The notes below the pieces were generated by a model. It made no database searches, was not told the DNA's origin, and saw nothing but the letters and a program-made list of their open reading frames with translations. From contig NZ_KI421416.1 of NCBI RefSeq assembly GCF_000472285.1, positions 12,032 through 76,031 of the forward strand: a stretch of 64,000 nt of DNA, read 5' to 3'. This document shows, in pieces, positions 59,951-64,000 of the stretch (its first letter is position 1; each line of letters begins with the position of its first letter). The stretch is from Desulfuromonas sp. TF (lineage in GTDB: Bacteria; Desulfobacterota; Desulfuromonadia; Desulfuromonadales; ATBO01). The translations under genes and the position numbers were made by a program.

Positions 59951-62900
59951 TCACCACGATAACCAGTAGATGGGGACAATGGTCCCTCCGGTGACAGGAT
60001 CCTCGCTGCAGAGGCCGCCACCGCAACCGATCAGCAGTTTGGCATCGCCGCTCGGGGGCATGAGCACCACAAGTCCGGAAGGGATCCCCACACCCAGGGT
60101 AATTTCCCGGTCATCCCGGCGGAGCACCTTTCCGTCTTTGCTGAGGGCTCGACGGTTATTGTCGGTGTCTTCAAGATCATTGTTGGTATCGGGAGTATCG
60201 GCATTCGCGAAGTTCAACACAGCTTCGCCAGTCTTGTAATCCACCGCATACAGACGCGATACCCCCAGGTTCCCCGGCTCACAGGGGTCGACCGAAAGGC
60301 TGCTGTTGGGGGTATAGGTGGTGAAATAGGCCACCTTGTTGAACGCCAGGGGGGAGGCGAGAACCTTTTCTCCGGGGCGCCGGTTGAGACGGATGTACCA
60401 GCCAAGATTGGTTGCGTTATTCAAGCCATCGTTCCCATTGAGTATATCGTCAATTGTTTCCGCGGAGGTCGTATCGATTTGCAATTCATTTAGGGTGACG
60501 TCCTTGAAATTCGAATCGGTGTACCATTTCATGTCAGCGTAATTTCTGTCCTTGAAGGCGTAGAAACGGTTGACCGTTCCGGTATTGAGGGGGTGCTCCC
60601 GATCGCCAGTTCCGAAGAAAAGAAAAGTGTAGCCGTGCTCAAAGGTGACTGAGGGCCGGTAGAAGAACTTTGCGCCTGAGTAGTCCCAGAAGATCGGTTT
60701 CTGGGTCCAAGTGGTTTTATCGGTGTTACCCACATCAAAACGCCATATCTGTCCGCCCGTGTTGCCGACATAGAGACGATCGATTAAACCATTAAAGTCC
60801 GTGTCCAGCACCGCGATATCGGAAGCAAACGCGTAGTCGTACTTCAAAGCGGCATGATAAAGCGGATGAAAGGCCTTCACCAGCGTGGGGGATGATGGGA
60901 CAACCGGAACTCCGCTGGTCACATCGGCGACCTCCAGGGCATAGACGGCCCTGCCAGTCGTCCGCGTCGTTCCAGTCGGAATGTCAGAGGGATTATAGGT
61001 CGACAGGCTTCCGACGCTGCCGCTTCCCTGTTCGGGAACGTCATAGGCTAAAGGGAACATCCAGCGATTACCGAAGCGGCTGTCCTCATAGGTGTCGTAT
61101 CCTCCGCCGAAGAAGGCGACGACCTTCTGAGCCGTTCCTATCTTCATCTTGCCGAGCTGCGGCTCGCTCCAGGTTTCACCGAGCCGTTCGAAGCCAGAAG
61201 TGCCTGAATGGATGTGCCATTGCAGGGAAGGCGAAGCTGGATTGCTGACGTCCAGAGCGTAATAGGCATCCCCTCCCCGCCTCAGTCCGAACAAAATTAT
61301 CACCTTGTCGTCGGAGCCGTTGTCGCTGTCGCCGTCGGCCGCCTCGGAAGGGCCGATATTTCCGTCATTATCCTTGTCGAAGATGTAGGAGACCGGCGAG
61401 GAATCGACAAAATAGGTGTGCTGGGTCGGCCGCTCGCCAAGCTCCTTTAAGTTGGGAACCACATTGTCGGGAATGAAGGCCCACGCCTCACCGCCGTCGC
61501 AGTCGCGAAAAGCATGAAGCATGCCGTCATTGGTCCCGACGTAGATCATGGTCTTGTTGACGGAGCAGTTGTTTTCGTTGGCCGTGGTAAAAGCATAATG
61601 ATTGTAGTTGATGATCTGCGGTTTCGAGTGGAGGATGTCGCCCAGTATCCAGTCCAGCTTCTCGCCATTGATCTGATCGCCGTACGTTCCGTCACCGTCA
61701 TCGTCGTAGGCATCATAGCCGTAGATGAAGTCGATGAGGGAATCCCTTGCCGCGTCACCGGCCACCCCCAGGTCCCCGGCGCTGACATTGGTGCTGTTGA
61801 AGAGATTGGAGCTGTCGGTCAGGTCTGTGGAGGTTCCCGTATTAGTATAGATCAGGCGCGTGGAAGGATTGCGCAGGAGCAGAATCTCGCCGGCGCCTCC
61901 TTCCTCCACGATCCCGGCGTCGGTGGTGGTGCTCCAGAAGGAAACGGCCGAGGCATTGAAGCTTCCATCTGCGAGAGTCGCTTCGACTCCGTTCTTATCG
62001 ACGATGCGGTTCTGGTCGTCGATGCCGTATTTCTTCAGGTTCCCGTGCCAGGGGCGCTGTGAGATCGGCTTGAAAAACCCGAGGTAGACGCGCTCGCCGC
62101 TGTAAGTGCGGTTTTCGGGGCTGGTGGGAACGACCGGAGCGACAAAGGAGGTATCCGACTCATTTACGATATTGGCCATTGCATTGAGCAGCGCCTCGGT
62201 CAGTTCGTTTGAGTTATTGACGTGAAAATAGTCACCCCGACCGTGCGAGGCATCGGTAGCCCTTTTAAGGCGCATCACCTCGGGGGTTAGGAGCTGAATG
62301 ATATGGGTCTGTATGCGCTCGGTATAATCGGTACTAATGTCCAAGTCGGTTTCGTAAAGATACTTGGTGAGGTCGTCGACGAAGCCCTGATTTCCGTCGC
62401 CGTCGAGATCCCCTATCGCCCGAGTCTTCGGGTTGTTGGTATCGGTGGCCCCGGTGGTCAGGACGATGATGAAATTCTTCTGGCAGGTATATCCGACAGG
62501 GTAGGGATAAGACACGTTGTCGCTGGCGATCTTGTTGCTGCTGTCGTTATGGCCGGTGAAATAATAGGAGACGTCGTGAAAGAGTTCGTTTACCGGCTGG
62601 TTGTTGGAACCCAGAAGAGTGATGCCGGCAATCGCGGTCTGCAGTGCGGAATAATTGGTCGGACCGTCGTCCACCGGCACGGTGCCGGGGTCATCAGGGT
62701 CGGTGAGTGCAATCTTTTGAATGGGCCGAAGCACCTTGCCCCCTGCGTTGTTGTCGCCGAAAACCATCAGCCCGAAATTCACGCTTGGACGGGCCCCCTG
62801 CACCACTTGGGCGAGGGTGTCCTTGACCATGTCGATAATATCGCCGGGGAGAGCCCAGGTCACCCCTCCGTCCGTGACGGAAGAGCCCGGTGAAGTGGGC

Positions 62901-63658
62901 CATGTCGGTTCAGTCGAACCTGAAGTGCCGGCGACGGAGCATTCAAAGATATAATCGGTCCCGTCGATAGCCTTCCTTATCAGGTCGCCGACCTCATAAG
63001 CAGTGTCGGCCGTCCAGGCGGGATTCGCCACCTGCCAGGTAACCTCGTTGTCTGTGACCGTGGCTCCGGAAGTGGTCGGCCAGGTCGGCTCGGTCGAACC
63101 GGAAGTGCCTCCCACGGTGCATTCATAGATGTAGTGAGTACCACTCTCAACCCGCCGGATTAAATCGCCGACGGCGTAAACCGTCTCAGCCTGCCATGCG
63201 CCGGTGGGCGTATTGATATAGTTGAGGAGGTTTCCCAGGAAAAAGTTCCCCGACTGACTGGCGGTACAGCTGCCATCGTTCTTCTTCAACGGACCGGCGA
63301 AATATCCGGTCGTCTGCAATGCGGTCTGGGCGTCGCTGCAAGTGACATCGGTGGTCACGTCATCGATATACTGTACATAATTGATGACGCCCCCGGTGGC
63401 CGTCTTGCGCTCATAAACCTTATTGTTGACATAGCTGCCCGGATAGGTTTGAACCGGATCATACACCTCTCGGCTGCCGGACTGTTCCATTCCCGCGCTG
63501 TTATCGACTACGAACAGAACATTGGGCCGAAGATATTCGGTGGTGGCGCTATAAATGGCCGAATCACCCACGAATTGATCGAGCGACGCCAGTGCGGAAA
63601 CCGGAGCGGACAAGACGCTGCCGAGGCACAGCAAAAAGATCATTGAATAGCGTTTCAT
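59951..63658 (-). CDS. pilY1: Pilus tip-associated protein PilY1
   Basis: A 1235-residue exported protein (signal MKRYSMIFLLCLGSVLSAPVSA). Residues 40-510 contain a von Willebrand A-like domain (MIDAS-type DNSAGM near 52; KNFIIVLTTGATDTNNPKTR near 400), interrupted at about 154-270 by two copies of a carbohydrate-binding-like module. The C-terminal PilY1 propeller (about 690-1230) includes MIYVGTNDGMLHAFRDCDGG, a calcium loop DKDNDGNIGPSEAADGDSD and FFGTGDREHPLNTGTVNRFY. PilY1 proteins promote pilus extension and surface contact. ATG at 63658; it is preceded by a PilX-like gene. Confidence 0.93.
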   Translation of the reverse strand: MKRYSMIFLLCLGSVLSAPVSALASLDQFVGDSAIYSATTEYLRPNVLFVVDNSAGMEQSGSREVYDPVQTYPGSYVNNKVYERKTATGGVINYVQYIDDVTTDVTCSDAQTALQTTGYFAGPLKKNDGSCTASQSGNFFLGNLLNYINTPTGAWQAETVYAVGDLIRRVESGTHYIYECTVGGTSGSTEPTWPTTSGATVTDNEVTWQVANPAWTADTAYEVGDLIRKAIDGTDYIFECSVAGTSGSTEPTWPTSPGSSVTDGGVTWALPGDIIDMVKDTLAQVVQGARPSVNFGLMVFGDNNAGGKVLRPIQKIALTDPDDPGTVPVDDGPTNYSALQTAIAGITLLGSNNQPVNELFHDVSYYFTGHNDSSNKIASDNVSYPYPVGYTCQKNFIIVLTTGATDTNNPKTRAIGDLDGDGNQGFVDDLTKYLYETDLDISTDYTERIQTHIIQLLTPEVMRLKRATDASHGRGDYFHVNNSNELTEALLNAMANIVNESDTSFVAPVVPTSPENRTYSGERVYLGFFKPISQRPWHGNLKKYGIDDQNRIVDKNGVEATLADGSFNASAVSFWSTTTDAGIVEEGGAGEILLLRNPSTRLIYTNTGTSTDLTDSSNLFNSTNVSAGDLGVAGDAARDSLIDFIYGYDAYDDDGDGTYGDQINGEKLDWILGDILHSKPQIINYNHYAFTTANENNCSVNKTMIYVGTNDGMLHAFRDCDGGEAWAFIPDNVVPNLKELGERPTQHTYFVDSSPVSYIFDKDNDGNIGPSEAADGDSDNGSDDKVIILFGLRRGGDAYYALDVSNPASPSLQWHIHSGTSGFERLGETWSEPQLGKMKIGTAQKVVAFFGGGYDTYEDSRFGNRWMFPLAYDVPEQGSGSVGSLSTYNPSDIPTGTTRTTGRAVYALEVADVTSGVPVVPSSPTLVKAFHPLYHAALKYDYAFASDIAVLDTDFNGLIDRLYVGNTGGQIWRFDVGNTDKTTWTQKPIFWDYSGAKFFYRPSVTFEHGYTFLFFGTGDREHPLNTGTVNRFYAFKDRNYADMKWYTDSNFKDVTLNELQIDTTSAETIDDILNGNDGLNNATNLGWYIRLNRRPGEKVLASPLAFNKVAYFTTYTPNSSLSVDPCEPGNLGVSRLYAVDYKTGEAVLNFANADTPDTNNDLEDTDNNRRALSKDGKVLRRDDREITLGVGIPSGLVVLMPPSGDAKLLIGCGGGLCSEDPVTGGTIVPIYWLSW
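62849..63199 (-). repeat. Tandem duplicated module inside pilY1
   Basis: Two about 57-residue copies at protein positions 154-210 and 214-270. Each has A-W-x-A-x-T-x-Y-x-V-G-D-L-I-R, then a Y-I-F/Y-E-C segment, G-T-S-G-S-T-E-P-T-W-P-T and V-T-W at the end. The layout resembles small carbohydrate-binding (chitin-binding type 3) modules. The copies differ enough to be an old duplication. Confidence 0.75.
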
Positions 63659-63681
63659 CGATATACTCCGTCTGCTCGGGT

Positions 63682-64000
63682 TTATTTTGGAACAATTCGC
63701 GAAACCTGGGATTCGACGCGGACCGTTGAATTTCTTGGACCTTGGGCCGTCACCGTGACAATGTAGTAGCGGGCCTGAAAAATGGTGGGATCCGAGCCGG
63801 TTCCCGGCGGCAGTGCGCCGCTGGTGAGGTAATCAACCTGGTTGATTTCCCCGCTTTTCAAGCCGCTGTTTCCAACGGCGATGTGGGTCGCGTAATCGCC
63901 AGTCAGGGCAACGGGAAAATCCGTTGTCGGGCGGTCGAAAATATCCTTATTGGTGTATCCGTACTCCACGGCCCTCTCGGCCGCAAAAAAAGCCTCCTTG
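63682..64000 (-). CDS. PilX-like minor pilin, C-terminal part (cut by window edge)
   Basis: The open frame continues beyond base 64000. The visible part reads EAFFAAERAVEYGYTNKDIF and ends VESQVSRIVPK, a pattern seen in the PilX type of minor pilin, whose N-terminal region lies outside the window. It stops 23 bases before pilY1. The GTG at 63967 is internal and should not be taken as the start. Confidence 0.7.
   Translation of the reverse strand, partial: KEAFFAAERAVEYGYTNKDIFDRPTTDFPVALTGDYATHIAVGNSGLKSGEINQVDYLTSGALPPGTGSDPTIFQARYYIVTVTAQGPRNSTVRVESQVSRIVPK

Noticed and set aside
1-64000. CRISPR arrays, rRNA or tRNA genes anywhere in the window
   Set aside because: None seen on either strand; intergenic gaps are mostly below 100 bases and hold only the repeats and promoters listed.

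Overview
The window looks like a piece of a Desulfuromonadales/Geobacterales-type deltaproteobacterial chromosome (Geobacter, Desulfuromonas, Pelobacter relatives). The grounds are a very short Geobacter-type type IV pilin, a separate second pilin-subunit gene beside it, the gene order pilB-pilT-pilC-pilS-pilR-pilA, and an xre-pilM-pilN-pilO-pilP-pilQ-aroC block. This placement rests on gene content and order read by eye; no database search was possible. Nearly everything lies on the minus strand, so transcription runs from high to low coordinates.

Layout. 1-6.3 kb: the 5' part of aroC, a strong terminator, then pilQ-P-O-N-M and a small Xre-type regulator whose promoter is a near-perfect sigma-70 site. 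6.4-43.3 kb: a run of 35 same-strand genes that mostly overlap by 1-13 bases. It begins just after pilA with an ABC-2 transporter module, a TPR membrane protein, a GT-C-like membrane protein and a UbiA-type prenyltransferase. It continues through glycosyltransferases, an ABC polysaccharide exporter (Wzm/Wzt), a nonulosonate-type set (NeuB-like synthase, GNAT, sugar isomerase-like protein, CBS-aminotransferase fusion, CMP-sugar synthetase, FkbH-like protein), wecB, two GT11-type transferases and several methyltransferases. It ends at the prepilin peptidase pilD. 43.3-51.6 kb: PilA-C and PilA-N (a split pilin), a sigma-54 promoter, pilR, pilS, pilC, pilT, pilB and a sigma-70 promoter. 51.7-57.5 kb: ribF, rnr, a ParM-like actin ATPase and a DUF1015 protein. 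57.5-64 kb: a 430-base intergenic region with a second sigma-54 promoter, the only plus-strand gene (a small exported protein), then a convergent minor-pilin block (fimT-like pseudopilin, lipoprotein, pilY1, pilX-like end).

How it fits together. The window holds a nearly complete type IV pilus machine: motors PilB/PilT, platform PilC, alignment complex PilMNOP, secretin PilQ, peptidase PilD, pilin PilA-N/C, minor pilins with PilY1, and the PilSR/RpoN control circuit. A large cell-surface glycan locus is inserted between the pilin and the alignment genes. The glycan genes may build an ABC-exported O-antigen or capsule, or may partly decorate pilin; sequence alone cannot decide.

Most notable are: the second pilA-like sigma-54 promoter in front of an undescribed exported protein; phase-locked heptanucleotide repeats at five consecutive intergenic junctions, which run into coding sequence and form the whole basic tail of RNase R; the CBS-aminotransferase fusion; a duplicated module inserted in PilY1; and a terminator placed immediately before the ABC genes that follow the pilin pair.
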